Virus record (IMG/VR): IMGVR_UViG_3300020400_000051
Span: 1-22,251 of that record
Strand: one strand, 5' to 3'
DNA: 22,251 bases
Source: a virus
Under the pieces are notes generated by a model. The model worked only from the letters and a program-made list of their open reading frames with translations. It had not been told where the DNA came from and did not search any database. Made by a program: the position numbers and the translations under genes. This document shows positions 13,409 to 20,046 of the stretch, piece by piece; position 1 is the stretch's first letter, and each line of letters starts with the position of its first letter.

Positions 13409-14554
13409 TTACTTTGGTTCCTGTGGAGCCTTTTTTTTTGAGTCAGTTAATAACTGACCTAGTCTTCTGCTTCGTTCAACGGATTCTCGTTTTTCTCTAT
13501 CCGCCATTTCTTCACCGCCTGTTGCCGGTTCACTTGCTCCGAACTCATCATCTGTTGCTACTGGTTCTTCAGCACCTGGCGCCTCCTGATCAACTGTTGG
13601 TTCCATTGGTTCCTCAGCTGGAGCTTCTGGGTCAGCACCCATTGGCTCTGGAGCACCTTCGCCTGTTACGATAGCTACGCCACCTGTTAGTGCTTCTCTT
13701 GTAGTTTCAAAAACTGTGTATAAATTTTCAAGTGCTGGTTTTACAGTATTGATAAACTCTTCGCTTTTTTCACTACCTAATTCATCTCTGATCTTATCGC
13801 CTAATTCAAGCATTGATTCAGTTTGCATTTCTGCTGTGTCTTCCATCCAGCCTGTAAGTCTATCTACCATGTCCTTTGCGGCCATAACTAAAGTTGCTTT
13901 GTCTTCTTCACCTTCAATTAATTTAATGTAGCCTTCAAGTGCTTCATTCATTTCTTTTTTGCAGTCGTCAATCATTGCTTTTAATTTACCTTGATCGCAA
14001 TCTGGGTGCATCTTACAAATTTCTTCTTTTGTTTTTCCATCTTTGCACATTTTCATTATGTGTGCTTTTGACGGCATTTTACCCTTTTCATCTGCTGGTG
14101 CTTCTTTGATGTCTTTAGCCTCATCGTCTTTACCTTGCTTTTTAAGAATTGCTTTCTTTAAACCTGCTGGTAATTTCTCTTGGCCTTTTGTTAAATCTTC
14201 ATCAGCTACATCTTCTTTTTTAGCTTCTTTATCTTTAGCGGCCTTCTTCATTGGCTCTTTCTTGTCGCCATCACCATCTATATCGATATAGTCTGGTTTT
14301 GCTTTAGCTCTTTCTTCAATTTCACGGTTGATTGTGTCTAGCATCATTTTGCCTTTTTGATAAGCATCGCTAGTATGAACGGTTTCAAAACTTTCATTAG
14401 TTTCTACTTGACTTAATTGTGTTCTAAGTTTGTTACGAGCATCTTCTAATTGCTCATTAGTAAAATCATTCAAACGTAACTTCGTTCCGAATGTTTTAGC
14501 CAAAGACTCATTCAAGTCATTTGCTGAAGTAATTTTAAGTTCATCTAATTTCAT
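13409..14554 (-). CDS. Phage structural/prohead-type protein, zero-frame product
   Basis: ATG at 14554 has AGGAAC upstream and is preceded by a GATAAATA element (14586-14579). The 381-residue product starts MKLDELKITSANDLNESLA, followed by a coiled-coil-like helix (FTNEQLEDARNKLRTQL). A lysine/aspartate-rich middle has DIDGDGDKKEPM and a cysteine-containing segment (KMCKDGKTKEEICKMHPDC). A helical stretch and an acidic, proline/alanine/glutamate-rich end follow before ERSRRLGQLLTDSKKK. The pattern resembles conserved virion structural proteins of T4-like marine phages; I infer this from memory of the family. The zero frame stops at 13411-13409; a -1 slip on the A run would give a product of about 490 residues. 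Confidence 0.8.
   Translation of the reverse strand: MKLDELKITSANDLNESLAKTFGTKLRLNDFTNEQLEDARNKLRTQLSQVETNESFETVHTSDAYQKGKMMLDTINREIEERAKAKPDYIDIDGDGDKKEPMKKAAKDKEAKKEDVADEDLTKGQEKLPAGLKKAILKKQGKDDEAKDIKEAPADEKGKMPSKAHIMKMCKDGKTKEEICKMHPDCDQGKLKAMIDDCKKEMNEALEGYIKLIEGEEDKATLVMAAKDMVDRLTGWMEDTAEMQTESMLELGDKIRDELGSEKSEEFINTVKPALENLYTVFETTREALTGGVAIVTGEGAPEPMGADPEAPAEEPMEPTVDQEAPGAEEPVATDDEFGASEPATGGEEMADREKRESVERSRRLGQLLTDSKKKAPQEPK
13427..13458 (-). other. Probable -1 frameshift site (A9 run with upstream hairpin)
   Basis: On the minus strand the mRNA reads GAC TCA AAA AAA AAG GCT, a nine-A run (13439-13431) with A AAA AAG as slippery heptamer. The zero frame ends seven codons later. The -1 frame continues without a stop into the 13361-13077 ORF. 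GTCAGTTA/TAACTGAC (13458-13442), an 8-bp inverted repeat, lies directly before the run. A sequencing or assembly error in the homopolymer is the alternative. Confidence 0.68.
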
Positions 14555-14578
14555 AGCACCGTTCCTATATGTTATTAT

Positions 14579-14586
14579 TATTTATC
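14579..14586 (-). promoter_or_regulatory. Late-promoter-like element of the structural gene
   Basis: GATAAATA (14586-14579, minus) differs from TATAAATA at one base and lies 24 bases before the ATG at 14554. The position fits a short leader and it overlaps the stop region of the upstream gene. Confidence 0.45.
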
Positions 14587-14587
14587 A

Positions 14588-15025
14588 TCAATCATCAAAT
14601 ATATATTCGTCTAATTGGCAGATATACTCGTAAGTATGGTCTTTTGATAGTTCAAACCGCATATACGCCGCCTCTCTGCGGGTATCATCGCTGGTTTTTT
14701 CAATGGTATTCTTGTGGAACAAGCTATCCATATAGTGCTTATTAAGTTTTGAATCCAGTGTTAGCACTCTATTAATAGTGTGTTCATCTTCATTAGCCCT
14801 TGCTTTGGCATAAGCGATTGCTCCACGTTTACTAAAAGTTGTAGCAACCCTTTTATGTGAGCCAACATCAAATAGCAAGAAGCCTCCATCTTTTTTGGAT
14901 TCTCTGAATATTGTATTCTTGATACGTACAGACTTGCCCTTGCCCTTGACATATGGCATATGAACTTTTTGTAGCCCATGCTCCATAATATCGTCTAGAT
15001 CTTTTTGTAGTTTAGTAGGATTCAT
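14588..15025 (-). CDS. Conserved phage hypothetical protein (145 aa)
   Basis: ATG at 15025 is used; an in-frame TTG at 15031 would add two residues. The product begins MNPTKLQKDLDDIMEHGLQKVHMPYVKGKGKSVRI, continues with GGFLLFDVGSHKRVATTFSKRGAIAYAKARAN, and ends in a long acidic/aromatic helix. The middle segment (FDVGSHKRVA...KRGAIAYAKA) reads like a small alpha/beta domain. Similar small proteins sit in the structural region of T4-like marine phages, but I cannot name a function. It overlaps the upstream 69-aa gene by 14 nt. Confidence 0.75.
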   Translation of the reverse strand: MNPTKLQKDLDDIMEHGLQKVHMPYVKGKGKSVRIKNTIFRESKKDGGFLLFDVGSHKRVATTFSKRGAIAYAKARANEDEHTINRVLTLDSKLNKHYMDSLFHKNTIEKTSDDTRREAAYMRFELSKDHTYEYICQLDEYIFDD

Positions 15026-15221
15026 TTGCAATTACCATAACACTCCCGTTATTGGTAATTTTACTTACCAAGGCTTTTCTGATAAGCCCTTCAATAACGA
15101 AACGTTCACGCTCAGGAAAAGCAATGATTGGCATTGGATAGTCTTTTAATCTGCCAAGTACTTCCTTTTCCTCATTGGTTGTGTGGATACTGAATTCTCC
15201 AACTAGTTCATTTAATTTCAT
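15012..15221 (-). CDS. Hypothetical protein (69 aa)
   Basis: ATG at 15221 overlaps the previous stop (TAATG), with AAGG about 8 nt upstream inside the preceding gene. The product begins MKLNELVGEFSIHTTNEEKE and has a helical middle (RLKDYPMPIIAFPERERFVIEGLIRKALV) and short strands at the end (GSVMVIAN). No family recognised. The overlapping starts and stops show it is part of the minus-strand string from 16313 to 14588. Confidence 0.75.
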   Translation of the reverse strand: MKLNELVGEFSIHTTNEEKEVLGRLKDYPMPIIAFPERERFVIEGLIRKALVSKITNNGSVMVIANESY

Positions 15222-15673
15222 TATACTACCTTACCTGCCATAGAATTACCTGCGGCTTGATCAGCTTTCTGTTTTACTATTTGATCTAGTTCTTTTTTGT
15301 TGTACACGAATGCTTGTGGCTCTCCAGGTTTTGCTTCTGGATTCTTAAGTGTTACTTGATCGCCTTTAACATCGTCAATATCAAATTCAGTTTCTTTTCC
15401 GCTTTGCGTTGGTATTGCAAGTTGGCTACCTTTTTTCAAGATAGCATTAGAAACTTTGCTTTGTGCTTTTTGCACGGCTTTCACTGCCGCCTGACCAATT
15501 CCTTTGGCCTTGTTGGCTCCGACCTTTCCTAGTTGAGCACCAACCTTAACACCAGCCTTCGCCGCCGCGGATCCCATCTTAGCACCTACACGACCTAAGG
15601 CCGCTCCTATTGCCGGTACTACTTCGTTTACTGTCCCGTCTTCCTTGGGCTTGGTGAATTCATATGCTCTCAT
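15221..15673 (-). CDS. Alanine/glycine-rich phage protein (150 aa)
   Basis: ATG at 15673 overlaps the upstream stop (ATGA), with AGGACC about 7 nt upstream. The product begins MRAYEFTKPKEDGTVNE, followed by a low-complexity segment rich in A, G and K (residues 20-75: AAIGAALGRVGAKMG and similar). This could form an amphipathic or membrane-interacting helix pair. The second half is polar (TEFDIDDVKGDQVTLKN, then a KKELDQIVKQKADQAA helix). Such proteins in tail or capsid clusters are sometimes ejected with DNA, but that is speculation. I assign no function. Confidence 0.75.
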   Translation of the reverse strand: MRAYEFTKPKEDGTVNEVVPAIGAALGRVGAKMGSAAAKAGVKVGAQLGKVGANKAKGIGQAAVKAVQKAQSKVSNAILKKGSQLAIPTQSGKETEFDIDDVKGDQVTLKNPEAKPGEPQAFVYNKKELDQIVKQKADQAAGNSMAGKVV

Positions 15674-16029
15674 TTCTTGGTCCTTCTACCTGGTTTAAAC
15701 TTACGTGCCTTCTTGGCTTTGATAGGTTTATACCTTTTTTGAGTGTTCTGTACGTTTGCTTTTGTTAGACGTTTTGTTAATCCTCCAGCTCTTTTAATAC
15801 GTCCGGATTTAATTTTCATAACACTTCCACGTCTAGCCTTTGCTCTTTTTATATTAATAGCACTACCTACTTTCTTCTGTGCATTACAGGTACTAGGTTG
15901 TGCAACAATTCTCCCTTTACGTGTACCACTGGTACATCTATATTTACGTACAAGTTTACCTTTGTTTCGGCCCCAAATCTGTACGACACCTTCTTTGATA
16001 GATTCTGTCATTATTTCTTTAATCAACAT
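15670..16029 (-). CDS. Very basic Cys-pair protein, paralogue of the next upstream gene
   Basis: The 119-residue product is extremely rich in lysine and arginine. After MLIKEIMTESIKEG comes the core KLVRKYRCTSGTRKGRIV (25-42) with C32, then C48. A tail of basic repeats follows (RAKARRGS, KIKSGRIKRAGGLTKR, KAKKARKFKPGRRTKK). The core shares 15 of 18 residues with that of the upstream gene, and the two cysteines have the same 16-residue spacing. This suggests a small metal-binding or disulphide knot plus a DNA-binding tail. It may package with or coat DNA in the virion; this is inference. ATG at 16029 overlaps the upstream stop (TAATG). Confidence 0.8.
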   Translation of the reverse strand: MLIKEIMTESIKEGVVQIWGRNKGKLVRKYRCTSGTRKGRIVAQPSTCNAQKKVGSAINIKRAKARRGSVMKIKSGRIKRAGGLTKRLTKANVQNTQKRYKPIKAKKARKFKPGRRTKK

Positions 16030-16313
16030 TATCTTCTCGATGCCTTGTTCAATGCTTGTACTCTACGACTTGCAGGATTTACTCGTTTGGTCCTACGTGC
16101 CTTTCTCATCATCTTTGCTCCAACTCTAGCTCTTGTACGTTTCATTGTAATTCTAGCTTTCATGTTGGGTGATGCAAAGCATTGACTCATTTGCTTTACT
16201 ATACGTCCTTTGCGTCTGCCTACAGTACAACGGTACTTACGCACGACCTTCTTACCAGATCTTGCCCATATTTGTTTCTCAGACAGGTTCTCATATATTT
16301 CACGTACTAGCAT
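16029..16313 (-). CDS. Very basic Cys-pair protein (94 aa)
   Basis: Its core KVVRKYRCTVGRRKGRIV (22-39) has C29 and C45, the same spacing as in the downstream paralogue. The tail is arginine-rich (MKRTRARVGAKMMRKARRTKR). Net charge is strongly positive, compatible with DNA or RNA binding. ATG at 16313 has no ribosome binding site; a TAAATA element lies only 6 bases upstream, so either the mRNA is nearly leaderless or the real start is not the one seen. It begins the run of overlapping genes to 14588. Confidence 0.8.
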   Translation of the reverse strand: MLVREIYENLSEKQIWARSGKKVVRKYRCTVGRRKGRIVKQMSQCFASPNMKARITMKRTRARVGAKMMRKARRTKRVNPASRRVQALNKASRR

Positions 16314-16318
16314 ACGTG

Positions 16319-16326
16319 TATTTATG
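16319..16326 (-). promoter_or_regulatory. Late-promoter-like element of the basic-protein pair
   Basis: CATAAATA (16326-16319, minus) sits immediately before the ATG at 16313. A second element CTAAATA is at 16350-16344. The short distance to the ATG leaves almost no room for a leader if the first is used; the second gives about 25 nt. Confidence 0.5.
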
Positions 16327-16356
16327 TTGTTTTTGAAGTTATGTATTTAGGGTGGA

Positions 16357-16593
16357 TTATGAAATGTTAATAAGGATTACTACGATTGTGGAAAGTAGAC
16401 CAGCTATAATTGTGCCAGTTGCACCAACAATAACCTTAACCATTGACTTATTGCCGTTTGTTATATCGGCGTGAACGTGTTCAACTTTCGCTTCGATCTT
16501 GCTTAGACGAAGTTCTAAGTTGTTATATCTTTGTTCGCACAAATCAACGTGTGCTTCTAAGTTTTCTTTTTCTAAACTAGTGGCTCTTGCCAT
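16357..16593 (-). CDS. Small holin/XhlA-like membrane protein (78 aa)
   Basis: The product has an N-terminal coiled-coil (residues 6-48: LEKENLEAHVDL, then NLELRLSKIEAKVEHV). A single C-terminal transmembrane helix follows (about 52-78: VKVIVGATGTIIAGLLSTIVVILINIS). This layout is that of XhlA/haemolysin-type and some small holin-related phage proteins. GGAGAG 8 nt before ATG 16593 supports the start. It could be part of the lysis set or a membrane anchor; the exact role is open. It is preceded by 95 bases of non-coding DNA that include a TAAATA element near 16672-16681. Confidence 0.65.
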   Translation of the reverse strand: MARATSLEKENLEAHVDLCEQRYNNLELRLSKIEAKVEHVHADITNGNKSMVKVIVGATGTIIAGLLSTIVVILINIS

Positions 16594-16688
16594 GCTAATA
16601 TCTCTCCATTCCTTATTCTATCGTGGAAGGGGCCTATAATCAAATCGCCTATTGTAAGTTTGCCTCGTACTTAATTATTTAGCCTGTG

Positions 16689-17114
16689 CTACTCATCTTT
16701 ATCTACCAACTTAAAGATGATATTCTTGCTTTCACCGTTGGTTCTAAATGCGTTATTGTTTGTGGTAATAGATTCAGTCAACCCTGCTATCACAGGCACA
16801 AGGTTAAAATCATCTGTCAAAGCACCCACACTCAAAGCACCTTCCTGTTCTATTCTAAACTTGAAATGCCATACTTTGTGTTTACCTTTGTAAGAATTAC
16901 CAAATTCGCTGTCGCTTATATCTAGGTCTTCAACCACACTAGGCTTTTGGTCAAAGTAAGGATTAGCTCTAAGTCCTATCACCTGTAGAAACGTGTTCCA
17001 ATTTGCTTGTTGGTTAATAGCCAAACGATCTTCACTGCGGAATTTAGTTTGTCCAGTGTTGGTGATATCAATTAGTGTTGCTACTTCGAAGTTCATACTC
17101 TTACTTATTGCCAT
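16689..17114 (-). CDS. Conserved phage protein (141 aa), start beside a terminator
   Basis: The product begins MAISKSMNFEVATLIDITNTGQTKFRSEDRL and has strand-rich sections (KVWHFKFRIEQEGALSVG, LVPVIAGLTESITT). It has no membrane segment and no recognised motif. The ATG at 17114 lies directly at the end of the T tract of the terminator at 17115-17147, so no conventional ribosome binding site fits. ATG 17096 (MNFEVAT) with AAGAG upstream is an alternative start. It may be translated from read-through transcripts. Likely structural from its neighbourhood, which is inference. Confidence 0.72.
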   Translation of the reverse strand: MAISKSMNFEVATLIDITNTGQTKFRSEDRLAINQQANWNTFLQVIGLRANPYFDQKPSVVEDLDISDSEFGNSYKGKHKVWHFKFRIEQEGALSVGALTDDFNLVPVIAGLTESITTNNNAFRTNGESKNIIFKLVDKDE

Positions 17115-17147
17115 AAAAAAAGGGCTCGAATAAATCCGAGCCCTTTT
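17115..17147 (-). terminator. Rho-independent terminator
   Basis: The minus-strand transcript of the 17186-17548 gene passes AAAAGGGCTCG (17147-17137), an 8-nt loop, then CGAGCCCTTTT (17128-17118), an 11-bp stem, and a T run to 17115. The T tract ends directly at the ATG of the next gene. GC-rich stem plus T7 is a strong terminator pattern. Confidence 0.93.
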
Positions 17148-17185
17148 ATATCTTTTAAGATAGCTACTGCTAAATTAACTTTGGA

Positions 17186-17548
17186 TTACGCCGCTGTTAA
17201 TGTAGAAGCCGCCGCAACTGTTGTACCAGTAAAGTCGATGTCGTTTGGTCCAACTGCTGATCCTAAGTGTCTTAGAGCCGCTTGTAAAGAAGCCGCGTCC
17301 CACTGAGTTGAATCAACTAAAAGTGTTCCAACACCTGTGTTCGCATCTGCGAAAGATGATCCAATTGCGTTTGTTGCCATCATGATTGCTTCAATAGCCT
17401 CATTAGCCGCATCGTCTTCTGCTCTTAAGTCTTGAGCAGAGTTTGAACCGTTTTTTACAGTTACTAAAAATGCACCAATGTTTGCTGTTGATCTGTAAGA
17501 TCCTACAACGTAGTTGCCGAATCCTGTTACTCTTGCTATTCCAGCCAT
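17186..17548 (-). CDS. Small, highly expressed virion-type protein (120 aa)
   Basis: The product starts MAGIARVTGFGNYVVGSYRSTANIGAFLVTV and is rich in Ala, Gly, Thr and Asp. It has no membrane helix. Its second half ends in a beta-like stretch VGPNDIDFTGTTVAAASTLTAA. The composition is typical of structural proteins, and a similar small protein is in my memory of T4-like cyanophage structural lists, but I cannot name the role. Expression signals are exceptional: exact late promoter TATAAATA (17614-17607), a 7-bp hairpin in the leader (17575-17581 with 17591-17597), AGGAG before ATG 17548, and the strong terminator behind it. Confidence 0.8.
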   Translation of the reverse strand: MAGIARVTGFGNYVVGSYRSTANIGAFLVTVKNGSNSAQDLRAEDDAANEAIEAIMMATNAIGSSFADANTGVGTLLVDSTQWDAASLQAALRHLGSAVGPNDIDFTGTTVAAASTLTAA

Positions 17549-17606
17549 TTTATTTCTCCTATTTTCTAATGACTTATATGCGTTTCTCTTGCATATATGT
17601 TATTAG

Positions 17607-17614
17607 TATTTATA
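17607..17614 (-). promoter_or_regulatory. Exact T4-type late promoter
   Basis: TATAAATA on the minus strand (17614-17607) matches the late consensus exactly, and the transcript would begin near 17600. The leader carries the inverted repeat TATATGC/GCATATA before the ribosome binding site at 17557-17561, a 5' hairpin that can stabilise phage mRNA. Confidence 0.8.
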
Positions 17615-17635
17615 AGATTTTGGTAAAAATAATGA

Positions 17636-18502
17636 TTAACGGTTCTTTTTGGCTCTATTTTCTAAACTTCTTAGCATTTGCACGTATCCTGGCCCTGCTT
17701 TAACTATGTTATCAACTAATATAATTGCAGGCAAATAACTTTTAACAAACTGTGAAGGAATGCTTTTACCGTCTTTGGCCATTTCTAAAAACTTTTTTGT
17801 GCCTACTAAATTCTTAGAGCCAACTAAGAATCTATATAATGATAAGTCTTTTGCAGTAACACTTACATCTGGTACACTTACAAGAGGTTCGTTGTCCTTG
17901 ACTGTGTTTGTTTCTAGATCTCTTTGTGCAACAAGTTCTTCCATGTGCATGATCAAATCGCTTGATCTAAGTTTTGCTCTTACGGCAATGGCAAGTCTTG
18001 TTGATATTCTTTTCTTTTCCATTGTGGTAGCATCTTGATAACTCATCAATGATCTTCTAATTGATTTGTAATCAGTGTTGCTAATTTTTAATGCAGACTC
18101 AATAGATAAAAACGTGTCGCTTGTTCTTGATGCTTGTCCGTTGCCTAGTGTGGTAAGGTATCTGTTCAATGCCATCAAAGGCACAGACATTCTCCTTGCC
18201 ACTAGCCTAGCACTATCAGGATCTTTTAGTTTGGAAAGAGCTTCATCATCTCCATTAGCGAAGTAGATGAAATTGTGCAAGTCTGTGCCATGTATTTGAA
18301 AACGTTTATAGGATTGATCAATTGTTTTCTTTGCATAAGCCATAGCAATAGGCACATACCTTGGGTACTTCCTCAATAGTTCTAGGACTAGTAAAGACAA
18401 GTATAGTTTCTCGCAACAGTCATTGTAAGTGAGTTTCTTAACATCACTCGAGTTACGAGTCATTCTTGCTTCATAGATTTCTTCTATAAAATCAAGTTGC
18501 AT
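17636..18502 (-). CDS. Hypothetical protein (288 aa), operon with ligase-like gene
   Basis: ATG at 18502 has GGAGCC 8 nt upstream and follows the ligase-like stop by 3 nt. The product is mostly helical: residues 1-100 contain CCEKLYLSLLVLELLRKYPRY and a helix run to LHNFIYFANGDDEALSKLKD. Residues 150-200 include RRSLMSYQDATTMEKKRIS and RAKLRSSDLIMHMEEL, and the end is basic (RSLENRAKKNR). It has no known motif. Coupling to the ligase-like and nucleotidyltransferase genes suggests it works with them, which is inference. Confidence 0.8.
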   Translation of the reverse strand: MQLDFIEEIYEARMTRNSSDVKKLTYNDCCEKLYLSLLVLELLRKYPRYVPIAMAYAKKTIDQSYKRFQIHGTDLHNFIYFANGDDEALSKLKDPDSARLVARRMSVPLMALNRYLTTLGNGQASRTSDTFLSIESALKISNTDYKSIRRSLMSYQDATTMEKKRISTRLAIAVRAKLRSSDLIMHMEELVAQRDLETNTVKDNEPLVSVPDVSVTAKDLSLYRFLVGSKNLVGTKKFLEMAKDGKSIPSQFVKSYLPAIILVDNIVKAGPGYVQMLRSLENRAKKNR

Positions 18503-18505
18503 TAA

Positions 18506-20044
18506 TTAGGCTCCTTGTGCGTAACTTGTAGCCATTTTGTCGATGTCAGCATCGCTTGGATTAAACTCGTTGTCATCATCTGCATCATCGTCACTTGGCT
18601 CAGGATCTTTTACAGAACCTATAGCTGGATCAGGCATCTTTTGCCCAACTGCCATTGCTTGTTTGATAGTTTTGATATCAAGCTCACTTACCTTTTGTAA
18701 GTCGCCAAAGCTAGTTGGTCCGCCTGGTGTGCCGAAACGTGTTAATGCATCACCTAACTTCGATAGTTTATTTCCTAAGGCAATCGCTTCATCGTCTTTG
18801 TTCATCTTCATGCCCATGTCCATTATGACTCTACCAATCTTTGCCATTTTGTTTTCTTGTGATTGATTGCCTGTCATTCTTGGATCTTCTGGAATAAATT
18901 CAGTCGCTTTCATGTTTGCTCCTTCCCTTTTTATTTTTCTGTTAGCCGCACTAAATCCTGCACGGTTAACAAATTTAAGGTCTCCACCTTGGCGTGACAT
19001 TACATAACCTTCACCGCCTGGTGTATCACCTATAGATGCTTTCACATCAGTTGATTGTTGATCAAGTTGTTTAATTATATTGTCCTTAACATTCATTATG
19101 CCGGACACCACTTGCCATAAAGCACCAAAGGCTTTCATGTTGGTGTTGATATAATTTATGATCTTTTCTTGTTTAGGTTTGCTGACTACACTACTTTGTA
19201 ACCAACGAACGAAATCTCTGCCTAAGTTGTTTAAGCCTGTATCTACTTTACTGTTTGTATATGTGTAAAGAATGTTTGAAAAGTCTGATACTTTCATATC
19301 TCTTAATTTGTTTTTATCCAATAAAGAATCTATTGCACTTGCATTAGCCTTAATGGTAGCACTTAATTTGTTTACACCACTCATATCTACCTGTGGCGAT
19401 TGTTGTGCAGTGACTGGTGGCAACACCAACAAACTGTTACCTTGAAATATATCGTAATCTTGTAAAGGTTTCTCTGACCCATCTGGTTCGACTATTCTAT
19501 GAATAACGACCCCCGCCTTGCTGACTGAAATCTTTTTACCTATGTCACTGTCTTCCTGAACGGTATAGGTAACAAGATTTGGTTTGAAAACAAATGCTCC
19601 ATTCTTACTAGGTGGTGTAGTGAAATATAATAAGTCGCCTTTGAAATAGCCTCGATGATCTTCTGGTATTGATTTTTCAAATATAGGAAATACATTTTTC
19701 ATATTACTTGCAAAGGCCTTGTATGACTCAGGCTTGTCTCCGCCTTTGCCTCTGCTCAACAACATTTTTTCAATGTCATCTCCTGATTTACTTTTACCGT
19801 CATAGCCTTTAGCAACAAAGCCTGACTTGTCTGTAAAAATAAATTGACCTTTTTCATCTCTACCAAATATCACTGCTGGTGATCCGTCCCACTTGATAGT
19901 GGTTGATGCAGTATCACCTTCTGCCAAATCTTTGAAAGCTTCTAAAACTCTCAAGGCACCTTTACTACCTTCCCAGAAGATAACATCTTCTGCGTGTTGT
20001 ATACGAGCTTCTTCTTTTATGATTTCGATTTCAGCAAATTTCAT
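18506..20044 (-). CDS. Covalent nucleotidyltransferase (DNA/RNA ligase-like) domain protein
   Basis: The 512-residue product has motifs that align with polynucleotide ligases. Motif I is KWDGSPA with candidate nucleotidyl-lysine K51, followed by FIFTDKSGF. Motif III resembles RGYFKGDLLYF (131-141) and motif IIIa resembles VFKPNLVTYTV. Motif IV is GEGYVM with E345. Motif V is DLKFVNRAGF with K357. Between IIIa and IV lies about 180 residues of helical insertion, much longer than usual. The C-terminal 120 residues are helical and acidic. I believe a family of uncharacterised phage proteins (DUF6267) matches, from memory. It may join or cap nucleic acid, or use the fold differently. A nucleotidyltransferase lies next to it. 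Confidence 0.78.
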   Translation of the reverse strand: MKFAEIEIIKEEARIQHAEDVIFWEGSKGALRVLEAFKDLAEGDTASTTIKWDGSPAVIFGRDEKGQFIFTDKSGFVAKGYDGKSKSGDDIEKMLLSRGKGGDKPESYKAFASNMKNVFPIFEKSIPEDHRGYFKGDLLYFTTPPSKNGAFVFKPNLVTYTVQEDSDIGKKISVSKAGVVIHRIVEPDGSEKPLQDYDIFQGNSLLVLPPVTAQQSPQVDMSGVNKLSATIKANASAIDSLLDKNKLRDMKVSDFSNILYTYTNSKVDTGLNNLGRDFVRWLQSSVVSKPKQEKIINYINTNMKAFGALWQVVSGIMNVKDNIIKQLDQQSTDVKASIGDTPGGEGYVMSRQGGDLKFVNRAGFSAANRKIKREGANMKATEFIPEDPRMTGNQSQENKMAKIGRVIMDMGMKMNKDDEAIALGNKLSKLGDALTRFGTPGGPTSFGDLQKVSELDIKTIKQAMAVGQKMPDPAIGSVKDPEPSDDDADDDNEFNPSDADIDKMATSYAQGA

Positions 20045-20046
20045 TA

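Noticed and set aside
13342-13674. Plus-strand ORF of 110 codons rich in leucine and proline
   Set aside because: Antisense shadow of the acidic region of the structural gene; the low-complexity composition is the complement of acidic codons.
15743-16185. Overlapping plus-strand ORFs rich in Phe, Leu and Cys
   Set aside because: They are complements of the Lys/Arg-rich paralogue genes and have no ribosome binding site.
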